Source: Flaccisagitta enflata
Taxonomy: Eukaryota; Chaetognatha; Sagittoidea; Aphragmophora
NCBI GenBank assembly: GCA_965153355.1
Contig: OZ231127.1
Location: 15,066,001-15,130,000, forward strand
Direction: 5' to 3'
Length of the DNA: 64,000 bases
How positions within the stretch are numbered: the first letter of the stretch is position 1; every line of letters begins with the position of its first letter. The notes beneath the pieces are model-generated. The model did not search any database, was not told where the DNA came from, and saw only the letters and a program-made list of their open reading frames with translations. Position numbers and translations under genes: made by a program. Positions 26,934 through 40,201 of this stretch are shown here, piece by piece.

Positions 26934-27677
26934 TTGGCATAAAATAAAAAAGCTTCAAATGAAGAAAACAAAAAATACAAGGCCTCGCATTAAACCCCCG
27001 AAAAAGATCCTACATGAAGCATTGAGTAAGCAAATAAAAAGAGGGGAAAAGGTCCTTGAGTGGGTCCCAAGCGCCCCCAAGGTGAGGTAAAAAGGTAAGG
27101 AAGACGACGACGACGTAGACGAAGACGTTGACGACGACGAAGACGAAAACGACGACGAAGAGGACACGACGAAGACAACAACCACGACAAAAAACCAGAG
27201 CGATGAAAGCGTCCCTTAAAACTAAGTGAAGACCACTGACAGAGTAAAATAAGAAGGAAGGGGGCAAAAAAAAGTAAATGAAGTTGGAACTCTGGCTCGA
27301 TCCTATAAGAAGGAAAAGGAAGAAAGAAAAAAAAAAGACAAACAAGTGGAAGAACTGATATCATCTAGGCAAAGGAACAAAAAAAAGGGAAACTAAAGCA
27401 AGAAAATGAAATTGAAGCAAAGACAAAGAACCAAAGAAAAGGAAGAAGGGGGAAAAAAGTAGATTGAAAGAGGAAGTAAAAGAGAGAGTTGTGGGATAAA
27501 GGGGGAGGGAACAGAAAACAGAGAGAGAGAGAGCGAGGAAAGATGATGAGACAGACACTTTTTTCCGAAGGATGGACAGTCTGTCATAATTTACTCTTTG
27601 GAAAAAGACAGAATCGCACGACTCATGTCTTGTCTCTCGTAGTCTCGTATTGATCTTTTTCTTTTTCGGTTTCTTTT

Positions 27678-27885
27678 AAGTTGCGTGCTACGCGACTCTA
27701 CACCCCGCTTTGACGGTCCGTCGGTCCGTCGGTTGGTTGGTCGATTGATCAGTCTCCTCTTTACTTTTTCCGCATGTTTGAGCTTATTATGTTTACTGCT
27801 CCTACCCACATTCTCTAGTGACCTTCTTCAGCACTGCTCCTGCTCATCCGCACACAACTTGGGTAGCCTGGTATCCGGCCTTGTT
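27678..27885 (-). mobile_element. Hairpin-end repeat, subfamily B, first of a tandem pair
   Basis: Terminal hairpin AGTTGCGTGCTACGCGACT (27679-27697) at the left, AACAAGGCCGGATACCAGGC at the right on the minus strand. It directly abuts the next copy. Confidence 0.85.
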
Positions 27886-28104
27886 AGTCGCGTGCACGCG
27901 ACTCTACACCCCGCTTTATCCGTCCATCCATCCGTCCGTCCGTCCGTCGGTCTGTCGGTCACACTTTTACTTTTTTTATCAATTTTATTACTTAAAGTCA
28001 TTTTTATTTATTTTAGAGTATACTAAGTCATTCTAAGTCATTCTTAGTCATTCTAAGTCAAACTGTGGCTCTCGCACGCGACTTATAAGTGTTGGCCTTG
28101 TTTT
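27885..28104 (-). mobile_element. Hairpin-end repeat, subfamily B2, second of the pair
   Basis: Perfect hairpin AGTCGCGTGCACGCGACT at 27886-27903 and ACAAGGCCAACA near 28101. The centre holds repeated AATGACTTAGA-type units, as in 36011-36179 and 63476-63845. Confidence 0.82.
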
Positions 28105-28299
28105 TATTTGAAGAACAGCTTTTTTGCTTTTCTTTCCTTTCTCTCTCTACTCTCATCCTCTCTTTTTACTAGAAATCACGATTCTAGAAAACTGAACTAT
28201 TTTTTTTTTCCTTTTCCTTCTCTATTCTGGGGAATGATTTTTTGAGATTTGAGCGAACGCATGAATGGATGGTTGAATCATGAAAATTGAATTTAGGTG

Positions 28300-28301
<2 letters not shown>

Positions 28302-28388
<87 letters not shown>
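28302..28388 (+). repeat. (GA)n microsatellite
   Basis: Pure GA. Confidence 0.95.
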
Positions 28389-28392
<4 letters not shown>

Positions 28393-28661
28393 GAGACTCT
28401 GAATAAAACAAACTTCCGGTTCACGGAAGCGGTTTTTTTTTTCAATCGGATCATATTTCACAAAAGGCATATTTCCATAATTCTTTCACCCTCCCGACAA
28501 AGGAAAAGAACAACGGCAAAAATGCAAAAAGATAAAGAGTTTTATGAATCAAAATTGAGCAAAAAACAACACAACTAGATAGCCCCCACCCCCCACCCCC
28601 CGTGATAAACCTCATGTGGCATGTTGTCATTCTTCGATGCAAGAGTAGAATATGATTTCAA

Positions 28662-28775
28662 AGTCATGTGATTTTAGTGTCATGTGATTTTAGTGTCATG
28701 TGATTTTAGTGTCATATGATTTTAGCATCATGTGATTTTAGAGGCATTTGATTTTAGTGTCATGTGACTTAAAAG
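28662..28775 (+). repeat. 16-bp minisatellite TCATGTGATTTTAGTG
   Basis: About seven units with scattered substitutions. Confidence 0.88.
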
Positions 28776-30264
28776 AGTCATGAAGATCGTTTTGGTTCAT
28801 CTCTCTTCTCCATGAGTCCTTCCTGTGATCTGCCGGAAGGACTAAAACTGCGTTCACATTGAAGTAAATTTCAGCAATCTGATAAAACAAACAAGATGAT
28901 TATCATGAAACAATTAAACATTAGGTGAATTATCAGTGATCAGGACAGATTGTATGAGTTTTGGTAAAAACTCTAACCAACCACAACAATACGACCACAA
29001 CCAATAAAACACTGGTTTGTAACTTTGTACAGTGTACACAAACTTAACAGGCGCAGATTGAAGAAGAGAATGGCAGAGAATGCGAATGCTATTGAATGAC
29101 AAAGGGGAGGACAAAGTTAACGACGAAGCAAACAACAAAAAGAACAAATTAAACGACAAAGCGAACAATGGAGAAAACAACAAAAAAACAAAAAAGAGTG
29201 AACGACAAAGGGAACGACAAAAGTGAACAAAAAAGTGAATAACAATTTAAAACATGCAAAAGATGTGAACGTAACCGAGGCGAGGCAAAGCTAAGGCAAA
29301 AGCAGGGAAACCAAATTAATCATTAACTCTCAGTTCAAACCATTAACTGAATAACTTTCTCGTTCTCGAGCCATAGAGCGTTTTTTAATCGGATTATATT
29401 AAAGGCAGAAAAATGTTTCTAATTCGCTTTAATTATGTTTGTTTAACGTATATCAAACTACATGTATAATATGTGGATTAAGAAGGACTTTTTTTTCGCT
29501 CTTTTGAAAGGGTTTTGAAATTTACTGTTGCTGTTTGGTATTTGTTTGTTTAGCAAAGTGGATTTTAATTTTTTTTTTTTCATTTCTTTGCCTCGATCAA
29601 TATGTTTTCACCAAAAGACTTGTCCCACTTAGAACTACAGATGCTCTGTCTGATAAAACCATCCGTGATTATATCTTGTAATTGGCTAATTTCTGACAGC
29701 TGACGAATCAAACCAATTTCACGGGTAAATTGGAAATGGTGATTAATACCATCTAAGCTATCTTCCAGTTTATCTGCTTGCTTTCCAGAACCATGACAAG
29801 ACCGCATGGGAAAAAAATTGTGAGGAAGATTAGGAGCGCCAAAGCAAAATAAAACAAAACAAAAACACGTACGAACTAATCAATAGAGTAGTTTATATGA
29901 CTTATATTCACACATTAAGTGTGACAAGAAAACAAATAAACAAGAAACAAGGCAATAAGCAGCAAACAATGGAAAATAAGATTACATGAGATTCATGTGT
30001 AAATCAGTGGCAAAAGGAGCGGTCCAGTAATGGGTAAAGAGTCATCGTGACGGAAAGATATTCATTGCACAGCCACAAATGGACATCTAAATAAACCTTT
30101 AAGATCTTTAACTCAAGATTCGAGAAAAAAAAAATTTGATCGAAGAAAAAAAGAAAACCGAAAGAAAAAAGCTGACGAGGAACTGAACTCAGTAGGAGGA
30201 CCCAAATCGGACTCAGAAATAACCCCCTTCCAATAAGTCAATGAACAAACCGGTCCTATGCATA

Positions 30265-30491
<227 letters not shown>

Positions 30492-30592
30492 ATATCTTGC
30501 GCTTATGACGTGTGCCGTACTTCGGTGACGAGACGAGGAAAGAAGTTCGATACTTTCAAATGACAAATGACGAATTATGACGACTGTCCATC

Positions 30593-30695
30593 AATGACAC
30601 GGTGACAAATAAGAATGACGATGACGATGATAATGCCCTAGACTGGTGACACGGTAACAAATAACGACGATGACGATGCCCTAGACCCTGACACG
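30593..30695 (+). repeat. About 50-bp repeat, two units
   Basis: TGACACGGTGACAAATAA, a GACGATGACGATG segment and ATGCCCTAGAC occur twice. Confidence 0.7.
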
Positions 30696-31473
30696 CTGGC
30701 TAATGACCATTGTAGGAGATGACGTTTATGATGTAAGTGTAGAGTCACTGAGATAAGTGAGGAGTGAGCAGTTAGGAAATAGTAAACAGCGGCGACCCAG
30801 CGCGGTAGTCACAGGACACGGAGGAGAATGACTTTCGTTGCCAGAAGAAGCTGAGTTGTAAGCTACGGCTTGTAGCGTGTAATTGGTACAGTGATTTTTT
30901 CTTCCCCGTGTAGTGACCGTGACGGTGACAAAAAAGAGATAATTAACGGCGAACACGTGATAGTCATTGTGTGTAATTGGACGATAGACAGATGCGATTT
31001 GGATTTACTGGACCAATATATGGCGTGTCCCGAATAAAGCCGAATTGGCACCACTCAATTCGATGCGTTGATGCGACGCAATCATGAAGAAAAATGCAAG
31101 TAAAGATATTTTGATAGCACTAATTGGTTAAGAGAAATTTGAGAGCCTTGGTATAGTAAGGATAAGTTTGGAAACCACCCTTTTCTAAGGAATAACCAAA
31201 AATGCAAAAGGATCAGGTTCTCTTCCCCGGTAAAAAAGGCTCCAGTAACCATGGCAACAACGAGTATAAAAAGACCTGTCGCGTCTCCAAGGCAACCCAA
31301 TGGATAAAGTCATTGTACAGTGAGATGAAAAGAAAGGAAAACAATTGGTCCCTGTATCCCACGAGAGAACGTTCCAGACGCCTTTGTCTATTAACTGAAA
31401 CCATATGAACACTCTTTCAGCTCTCAAAAGCTCCATCGTATTTCCATGGTAACAACGCCAATGCAAAGTGGTA

Positions 31474-31479
<6 letters not shown>

Positions 31480-31513
<34 letters not shown>

Positions 31514-31800
31514 CAAGGCGACCGATGAAAGTGTTTCCAGCTGATTCTTTTCGACAATCTTAAAAAGCACCACTTCACTCGAGACTTCATACTTCATCAT
31601 TGTCCTGTCTTTCTTTCTTTCTGTCTTTCTTTCTGTCTTTCTTTCTGTCATTCTTTCCGTTATTCTTTCCGTCTTTCTTTCCGTCTTTCTTTCCGTCTTT
31701 CTTTCCGTCTTTCTTTCCGTCTTTCTTTCCGTCTTTCTTTCCGTCTTTCTTTCCGTCTTTCTTTCCGTCTGTCTGTCTGTCTTTGTTTCTTTCTTTCTTT
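31480..31800 (+). repeat. (GA)n, then 12-bp TTTCTTTCCGTC array
   Basis: Short GA at 31480-31510. From 31604 the 12-bp unit TTTCTTTCCGTC (early units CTGTC) repeats about 12-14 times on a pyrimidine-rich strand. Confidence 0.9.
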
Positions 31801-31895
31801 CTCTTTCTTTCTTTTTTAATTTCGTATTTTCCCTCTTTCCTTCTATGCTTCTTTCCTTCTTTCCCTCTTTCTTTCTTCCCTTCTTCCCTTTTTGA

Positions 31896-32374
31896 GCAGC
31901 GGCCCCGAAGGGGACAATGTCCTGTTGAACACAGGGGACTGTCGTTTGTTTGTCCATCCCCCCCACCCCCAGCTTTAAGGCTCACATCCCAGCCTCAAGG
32001 CTAATATATCATTCTCATGGCTCAGATCCCAGCCTGGAGGCCCAATTTCCAGCCTCAAGCCTTAAATCCCAGCCTCAAGGCCTAAATCCCAACCTCAAAG
32101 CTAAAATCCCATCTTCAAGGCTCAAATACCAGCCTCAAGGCCCAAATCCCAGCCTGCAAGATTAAATTCCAGCTTGGAGGCTCCAAACTAAGCCTGGGGG
32201 CTCGAATCTCAGCCTCAAGGCTAAAATCCTAGCCTCAAGGTTCAAATCCCAGCCTCGAGGCTCAAATCTCAGCCTCAATGCTTAAATTTCAGCCTCAATG
32301 CTTAAATCCCCACTTCACAAACTCAATCGGGCCCCCCATGTTCTACAGGACATTGTTCCCTTCGGGGCCGCTGC
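31896..32374. mobile_element. Palindrome-ended element with 20-bp minisatellite core
   Basis: A 35-bp terminal inverted repeat begins GCAGCGGCCCCGAAGG and continues GGACAATGTCCTGT. The right end (32340-32374) is its complement with two mismatches. Between them are about 17 units of a 20-bp repeat, ATCCCAGCCTCAAGGCTCAA, containing the small palindrome AGCCTCAAGGCT. No ORF. The copy at 61906-62671 has the same design in opposite orientation. Confidence 0.87.
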
Positions 32375-32558
32375 CCTGCTAACGGTCACCTACAATCACT
32401 AACATACAAAGCAGGGCAATGGGTATCACTGACCACGTATTGCTCTTGGGGGACTGGTTTTCTTTTTTTCTTTCCTTCGTTCTTTTTTCCTTCCTTCTAT
32501 CTTTCTTTCCTTGTATCTTTTTTTTACCCCATCTCTCCTCCCAGATTTTTTTGTCAAC

Positions 32559-32670
<112 letters not shown>

Positions 32671-32931
32671 GACCACTGATGCCTGCATGTCGTTGATAAA
32701 TCTGCGTCTCATACGTCATCTCGCTTCATCGACATCCTTCGCTGTCGCCCTTTCGCCGCCCCATCGTCATTGCCCTGCCCCCCCCCCTCTGTCATTGCCA
32801 TCCCTCGGGCCGCCTTTTTACCCTTTTTCCGGTCTCTTCCTTTCAGTCAATTCTTTCGATTTTGTCGATATTTTCTGTTCGCTCTTTTCAGACTTGACCC
32901 AATCTTTTGACACCGCAGATGATGATGACAC

Positions 32932-33003
32932 AAAGGTCACATGACACTGATAGGTCACATGACACTGCACTGAGAGGTCACATGACACTGCACTGAGAGG
33001 TCA
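32932..33003 (+). repeat. About 26-bp minisatellite GGTCACATGACACTGCACTG
   Basis: Three to four units of AGGTCACATGACACTG with or without CACTGAG. Confidence 0.8.
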
Positions 33004-33553
33004 CTGACGCCACGCTGACGAATCTCCATTCTGAATTTCCTATTATTTTCGTTATCCCGCACTCAATCTGCAGATGTTCTGTTTGCTATCAGCGCGATAA
33101 GCCATTGCAATAATTGATAAGATAGGCGATTAAAACGCAGTGTTGCTTACAAGATATGTAATATCTGCTGTAGGAGAATGCCGGTATGTGACACCTGAAT
33201 TACCGGCAATCAATGAGTATTACCTAGATTACCGAGATTACTTTACTTTCTTTTGTTTAAACTAATTCTAACAGTTCTACGCTGGAATGATGAATGGAGA
33301 GATAGTAAAGAAACCCGTGAACTCAAAACTTTATGCCTTAAAAAAGAAACTCCAATTGTCTTATTCCCGATTCTTACATCAAAGAAGGTCTTTTATGATT
33401 TTATCCATTTTAAAAGACGAAATTACCAAGGAAAAGAAATACGATGATGGAAGTCTTAGACGGATGGAGATTTGAATAAAAAAGTTTTGATGAAAACTTT
33501 GGCACGAAATTCTAGTTTAAAAAGGAAATTCAGCTGCAAAAAAAATTTGATAA

Positions 33554-34131
33554 CACCCCTGACAAAATTAGGCGAACTGGGGTAGAATTTCATGTATTTG
33601 AGCCTGACAAAGTGATTTTAAATAGTACTTTGGGATATGTACATATGGACTAAGGTAAATTCCGAGTTCAGCCAAAATTACCAAAAAGAATAGGTTGAAA
33701 TCCTATTTCATAGCCATTCTCTGATAAAAGACAGTTCCACTTTGTCCATTATTACCAAATTCCTTATTGCACATTTTTTAGCCTCAAGGGCTGCCCCTGC
33801 CCATTTCTTTGACCTCCTCTCTTAGTTTTATCTACAGAATGAGTTTTTAGCCATCAAAGGCCAAAAAACTTGGGTGTAGGCCGCGAAAAACAGCTGTAGG
33901 GTTGTACCATCTTTTTGTGAAAATATTTCTGGGAAAATCCGTCACAATCTGATTTGCCATTTCTGACTTATCACCTTCTCACCCTTCTACCAGTGAATAA
34001 TCCCCGTATGTTGCTCTACTATGTTAAAATATGACATTTTAGCTATCTCTATGTCAAATCTTACAGAGTTTGGCCCATATTTCACTCTCTTGGGCATATG
34101 TTCCCAGTTCGCCTAATTATGTCAGGGGTGT
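33554..34131. mobile_element. 578-bp MITE with 30-bp terminal inverted repeats and TA flanks
   Basis: Left end ACACCCCTGACAAAATTAGG then CGAACTGGG. The right end is its complement with one mismatch. Both ends are flanked by TA, as expected of Tc1/mariner-type insertion. No coding capacity. The right TA overlaps the first base of the hairpin-end repeat at 34133. Confidence 0.82.
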
Positions 34132-34132
34132 T

Positions 34133-34281
34133 AACAAGGCCGGATACACGACAATCCAATAGCGGACGGTTGGGCGGGAGCAGTAATGCAAAAACCGCTC
34201 GCAATTTTAGAAATATTTTGGACGGACGGACGGACGGACCGACACGGTAAGGTGTAGAGTCGCGTGTCCGCGACTAAAAAA
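34133..34281 (+). mobile_element. Hairpin-end repeat, short subfamily A'
   Basis: AACAAGGCCGGATACACG start, AGCGGACGG box, the same GCAAAAACCGCTCGCAATT centre as 23777-23912, (GGAC)n, and hairpin AGTCGCGTGTCCGCGACT (34258-34275) followed by TAAAAAA. Confidence 0.88.
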
Positions 34282-35107
34282 GAGAATGTGTTCAAAAAAA
34301 AAAAACTTCTCTTAAACCAAAGGGGGAAAAACACGGTTTCTTTTCATCGCATTCCGACCTGCCTTGAAACTCCCCAAAGGGTTTAGCCAAATGGCGAGTT
34401 TAGTTGATAACCTCTAAGTGCGAGGGAAACGGTTTGAGTGCATGGCAACTTTGGCGGTTTGGCCTGAGGGTGGGAATATTTCCTCGATTATTTCTTTATG
34501 GCTGTATGGTCGTATCTACAATCAATGACAATGTTATGATCGACAGAGGTTGGTGTCAAAAGATGTAAAACAAAATCGCTGTAGTTCTCTTTGATCAGGG
34601 CGTTTTCATATTCACATGTCAAACGATACATGTACAAGAAACAGAAGAATTCTATTTTGAGGTTTGTAACAGAATGACATGGCTGGTACACCAGATGGGA
34701 GATGGGATGACATTTTTACAGACCTTAAAGAGGTCACAGTCACCTCGTTTGAGAAAGTAATACTAACATTTATATATTCTGTTTAATTATACCAACAAAA
34801 AAAAACAACAAAAAAAAAAACATGTCTTGGATATCAGATCAAGGAAAAGAACTGGCCGTAACTAAGATAACAGAAGAAGAAAAAAAGAAAGACAGGCATT
34901 TAAAAAAACAAAACAAGAGAAAGGAAAGGCTCCAAGGAATAGAAAACTTCCTCGCCGAAAAAATACGACGAAAAATACGACACATCGCAATCAAAATAAA
35001 TTTGTGGATTTTGGCCAAGGTGGGGCCGAAAGGGGGCCGAGGTGACAATAGGCCAAGGAGTTGAAGGAGTAGAGGAAGAAGAGAAAGAAAAAAAGAAAAA
35101 AAATAGA

Positions 35108-35336
<229 letters not shown>

Positions 35337-35410
35337 GTAAGTCAAAATGCAAGAAAAAGACAAAAAGAATGAGAGAGAAAGAAAAATTGAAAGAAAGAGT
35401 CACAAAATGA

Positions 35411-35411
<1 letters not shown>

Positions 35412-35445
<34 letters not shown>

Positions 35446-35503
35446 GAGAGACAGAGAGAGAGAGACAGAGACAGACAGACAGAGACAGACAGACGGACAG
35501 AGA
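35412..35503 (+). repeat. (GA)n then (GACA)n
   Basis: GA passes into GAGACA and then GACAGACAG. Confidence 0.93.
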
Positions 35504-36010
35504 GTGAAGTGAAGAAAAAAAAGAAAAAGAATCAAAAGGCGAACAAGTGGAGCAAGAGAAGGATGCAGCACCTCAATGGCAAAAATCAAGATGGGAGGAG
35601 ATAAAGATGTCCTAGAAACAAAAAGAGTTTTTCTTTGTTTAGCAATTTCTGGCTTTTTTTTCATTTTGGCTTCCTTTGCGTCGTCTTGTCGAGAAACATT
35701 TGACCGAGAGACAGTGAAGATGAATAAAAAATGGAAGACAATGGTTGGCACTTAAAGCAGGATGGATGTCGACAGAGACAAAGAAGAAGGAACTTGAAGG
35801 ACAAAAATGAAAACTCTTGCTATTGTAAGACGACGCCAAAAAAAGGCAAACACCTACATATGAAAAGTGGAACAATATCCCTCACTATACCCAAACAGAA
35901 ATAAGTGGAAGAGGGCCTTGTGAACCCTCACTGACTAGTTAATACGCGCACCACTCCTAGTTTTCCATAGCATAAAACAGAATCTGAAAAACATTCCTTC
36001 TCCATCTAAC

Positions 36011-36179
36011 CCAAGTCGCGTTTGAGACTTAAAGAATGACTAAGAATGACTTAGTATACTCTTAAATGACTCAAAATGACAAAGAAAGTAGATAAAAAGT
36101 AAAAGTGTGACGGACAGACACACAGACCGACCGACCGACCGACAAAGCGGGTGTAGAGTTGCGTGTACGCGACTAAAAA
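36011..36179 (+). mobile_element. Hairpin-end repeat, subfamily B2, start truncated
   Basis: Begins at the AGTCGCGTTTGAG box, lacks the AACAAGG end, has AATGACT units and a (CCGA)n run, and ends in hairpin AGTTGCGTGTACGCGACT (36157-36174) then AAAAAG. Confidence 0.8.
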
Positions 36180-36769
36180 GGCGGACTGGGAACTGGGAAA
36201 GCCCGACATAAAATCCGTCGGTTGCAAGTTATATTTTCATTTTTATTGGTTTAACAATGGTTGGTCAGCGTGTCGTTTACAAGATTTATACATCTGTAAA
36301 GCATTGTGATACTGATACGAACCAAATAGGTGGAAGACCAACTGGCCTGTCGCTGTAGACTAAACTGCACTGGCTTGGTTTCACATTTTCTTAAACATCG
36401 GGTATTCTATTGACTGAACTTCCTCCCATTCGCTCCAAAAGCTAATAATTGCGTTTCTCCCTGCAATCTTGGTTCCCTTTTTTTGCCAGTGAAAAATGAC
36501 ATGAGTGGCAAAAAGAGAGGCGCAACACAAAACAACCAAAGGCGCAAAATAATCACAGCAGTAATTACGAAGGAGGAAAGTGACAGCGGACGTAAAACAA
36601 ATCACTGCGCTGTCTCGGCAGTAGACCAATTAGCTCTTGTTGTGGGCCTGGTAATATTTCAAAGTGGAGGGGGGAAATGGAATTTTTGCTCAGCTGATAA
36701 GAAGACTGTAGGGAGGCGATTTGGCTAACTTGTTAGGTGGTCACTCTCTTTCATTCTCTTCCTCAATCT

Positions 36770-37029
<260 letters not shown>

Positions 37030-37340
37030 GCCTCACCGTCTGAGGAATAAGTCTCTGTAGAGCTTCATAAAAAGGGCGAATCCGGGGACCCCTATGAAGT
37101 TGGGTCTTGAAATGTGCGTAATACCTTGGGGAACACTAATCCAGGCTTGCTTGACCCAATATCAGGTGCGTGTTCGAATGTCTCAAAAAAAAGTGCCCAA
37201 AATGGCCGTTTTTGGCGTTTTTTTGCCTAAAAACCATCTTAAACTTGGAGTAGAGCCATGAAATTTTACATGCACATGTATTAGACCCTAATTGAGCTGT
37301 ATGTAAAAAATTATGAGGCTGTGAAAATTTTAAGGTACCT

Positions 37341-38482
37341 AAAATTTGAAAAAAACTGCTTTTTCGCGATTTTCTAAATAAAAAAAAATTTGTTACCCCC
37401 AAAAGTTGACCGATTTTAGACAAAATTTTACTGGAGGTATTTCACATTATGGACTACCTCCATGTAAAATTTCATAAAAATCGAGCACTTGAAAGTACCA
37501 AAATTGCCTTCGAAAATCCAAAATTCTGGAAAAAATACCCAAAAATCGTCTTTGGGCCTGAGACATTGCCATGATATGGCAGGCACCTATGAACCATGGG
37601 CTGAAATTCCTTTAGGGGACTCTTGGTGATTTTAAAAAATTGGTGGCCCTGAGAGCCTTTTGGGTGTCAAATAACAATTTAATGAAGAACCAGAAACCAA
37701 AATCGCGAAAATGGCCAATTTTAGGCCTCTTTTCAACCTGTAACCTAAAAAAAGTTGAAAATGGCCCTGAAATTTCAAATGCACATGTATAAGACCCTAC
37801 TGAAGCTTTTTTGTAAACAAATTAAAGTTTTTGAAAATTCTATGGTACCTTAATTTTGAAAAAACGGCTATTTTAACGATTTTAAACAAAAAAATTTGTT
37901 ACCCCTAAAAGTTGACCGATTTTGACAAAATTTTTACTGGAGGTATTTCACATTATTGACTACCTCCATGTAAATTCATCAAAATCGGAGCATGAAGTAC
38001 CCAATATTGCCTTCGAAAATCCAAAATTCTGGAAAAAAACCCAAAAATCGTCTTTAAGCCTGAGACATTGCCATGATATGGCAGGCACCTCTGACCATGG
38101 GCTGAAATTCCTTTAGGGGACTCTTGGTGATGCCAAAAAAAATTTGGTGACCCTGAGAGCCTTTTTTGGGTGTAAAATAACAATTTATTGAAGACCGTAA
38201 AACCAAAAATCGCGAAAATGGCCAATTTTAGGCCTCTTTTCAACCTGTAACCTAAAAAAAAGTTGAAAAATGGCCCTGAAATTTCAAATGCACATGTATA
38301 AGACCCTACTGAAGCTTTTTTGTAAACAAATAAAAGTTTTTGAAAATTTTATGGTGCCTTAATTTTGAAAAATCGGCTATTTCGCGATTTTTAAAAAGAA
38401 AAAAAAAACTGTTACCCCCCTAAAAGTTGACCGATTCAGACAAAATTTTTACCGGAGGTATTTCACATTATGGACTACCTCC
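37341..38482 (-). repeat. 520-bp modules of the left foldback arm
   Basis: Two full copies (about 37341-37850 and 37851-38365) and a 120-bp partial copy. Each contains TGTTACCCC(C/T)AAAAGTTGACC, ATTTCACATTATxGACTACC, CCATGATATGGCAGGCACC and TGCACATGTATAAGACCCTA. Confidence 0.85.
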
Positions 38483-39199
38483 AAAATTAAGGTACCATAA
38501 AATTTTCAAAAACTTTTAATTGTTTACAAAAAAGCTTCAGTAGGGTCTTATACATGTGCATTTGAAATTTCAGGGCCATTTTTCAACTTTTTTTTAGGTT
38601 ACAGGTTGAAAAGAGGCCTAGAATTGGCCATTTTCGCAATTTTTTGTTTTACGGTCTTCAATAAATTGTTATTTGACACCCAAAAAAGGCTCTCAGGGTC
38701 ACCAATTTTTTTTGGGGCATCACCAAGAGTCCCCTAAAGAAATTTCAGCCCATGGTTTATAGGTGCCTGCCATATCATGGCAATGTCTCAGGCCCAAAGA
38801 CGATTTTTGGGTTTTTTTTCCAGAAGTTTTGGATTACTGGCACTTCAAGTGCTTTCCATTTTGATGAATTTACATGGAGGTAGTCCATAATGTGAAATAC
38901 CTCCAGTAAAAATTTTGTCAAAATCGGTCAACTTTTAGGGGGGTAACGAAATTTTTTTTTGTTTAAAAAATCGCGAAATAGCCGTTTTTTCAAAATTAAG
39001 GTTAAGGGAGTACGAGATTTCCCAAAAATGAGCCAACTTCAAAAAATGGCCTCAGATACTCGATAAACCTATGAGTGGGACCCTACTTAGTGGCAAATCA
39101 CCAATCAGAACTCAGTAGGTGAAAAAAAACCCCGCGGATGGGCTCAAAAACCAAATCGCGACTAATTTAATAAAGGACCTGGCATTAAAGTTTGTTGCA

Positions 39200-40186
39200 A
39201 TGGAGAATTCTTCAAAACTGTGGAACAGAGCTGAAGAATTCAGTGAATTTGAGGAGCAAAGAGGGCATAGAAATGATGCTATGCTGATGAAGGAAGGAAG
39301 ATTTGGTAGGCAGTGCAAGGCATTGCTAAAGGCAATTGACATGCTAAACAGCCTTTCAGCATATCTTGAACAAGATCAGAAATGCCAAAATGAGGTCAGC
39401 AGACTGTTGCGATCTTTGCTCCCTTGCCCAGTGGTACATTTTGAATGGACAATTGAAGTCTTGGTAGGCTATCACCTCATGGAACCATTTTTGGGTATCA
39501 TGATGGACCAACAACCTAGACCACATCACTTAGCTCTTCGCACAATTTTTCAAAATCTGTACAAACAGATGATGGAGCCACTTCCAGGACTATGGTTTCA
39601 CTCAATCGAAAGGCATGCTCTTTCTGCCCTTGTTGATGGATTTATCAGAGAGTACAAGAAAGAATGGTTGGAGTCATTTCGCAAGCACCTTCAGCAATAT
39701 GATATAGCAAAGCTGGAAGATACAATGCGAGCAGTTATGAAACAGCTTGCTGCTACCCTGTCTAGACAGCGAGGGATTCAGTATGAGTTTGGACCTGAGT
39801 ATAAAGACTACTGTGAAAAGAAAGCAGCAGGCACTCTTGGTGAGACACACTTGAAGCCACTTTCAGAAATATTTACAGAGGACGAACTTCGAAAAATTCC
39901 CATGGACAACAAAGCAGGAGAAAACTACTTTGGGCATTTCTCACAACAGCTCAAAGCTAAAGGAGGTTCAGCATTTCAGGCCATAAGTGACAGACTGGTA
40001 CTCAAATCAAGTGCAGATATAGCATTTGGAAAGAGAGCTGAAAGCATGCTCAAAGACAAAGTGTTGAAATCCAGGCAAAAGGATGTTGCAGAAATTGAGG
40101 CAGACTACTCTAGGGCCCAAAAGGATTTGATGAGGTCCAAACTTGCTCTCACTGACCCAGAAGCAGATAAGCTGGCCAGAGAGTAG
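39200..40186 (+). CDS. Transposon protein, N-terminal part (candidate transposase)
   Basis: A 328-codon frame from ATG at 39200 (G at -3, G at +4) to TAG at 40184. The frame is open a further 27 codons upstream, but that stretch runs through terminal-repeat sequence. It has ordinary, non-repetitive protein composition, unlike every other long frame in the window. Visible features: a helical charged start, a hydrophobic segment around HFEWTIEVLVGYHLMEPFLG (about residues 89-108), FQNLYKQMMEPLPGLWFHSI (about 128-147), and a Lys/Glu-rich coiled end. AGENYFGHFSQQLKAKGGSAF (about 252-271) resembles the Asn/Glu-xx-FG-xx-Leu blocks near the C-terminus of some transposases. I do not recognise the family. 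Being the only ORF between the element's ends, it is inferred to be the transposase or its partner. Confidence 0.6.
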   Translation: MENSSKLWNRAEEFSEFEEQRGHRNDAMLMKEGRFGRQCKALLKAIDMLNSLSAYLEQDQKCQNEVSRLLRSLLPCPVVHFEWTIEVLVGYHLMEPFLGIMMDQQPRPHHLALRTIFQNLYKQMMEPLPGLWFHSIERHALSALVDGFIREYKKEWLESFRKHLQQYDIAKLEDTMRAVMKQLAATLSRQRGIQYEFGPEYKDYCEKKAAGTLGETHLKPLSEIFTEDELRKIPMDNKAGENYFGHFSQQLKAKGGSAFQAISDRLVLKSSADIAFGKRAESMLKDKVLKSRQKDVAEIEADYSRAQKDLMRSKLALTDPEADKLARE

Positions 40187-40201
40187 TCAAAAACCAAAGC
40201 A

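Noticed and set aside
29580-29807. 75-codon minus-strand open frame (GINHHFQFTREIGLIRQL)
   Set aside because: Protein-like composition but too short, no family recognised, and no splice support; perhaps a transposon fragment.
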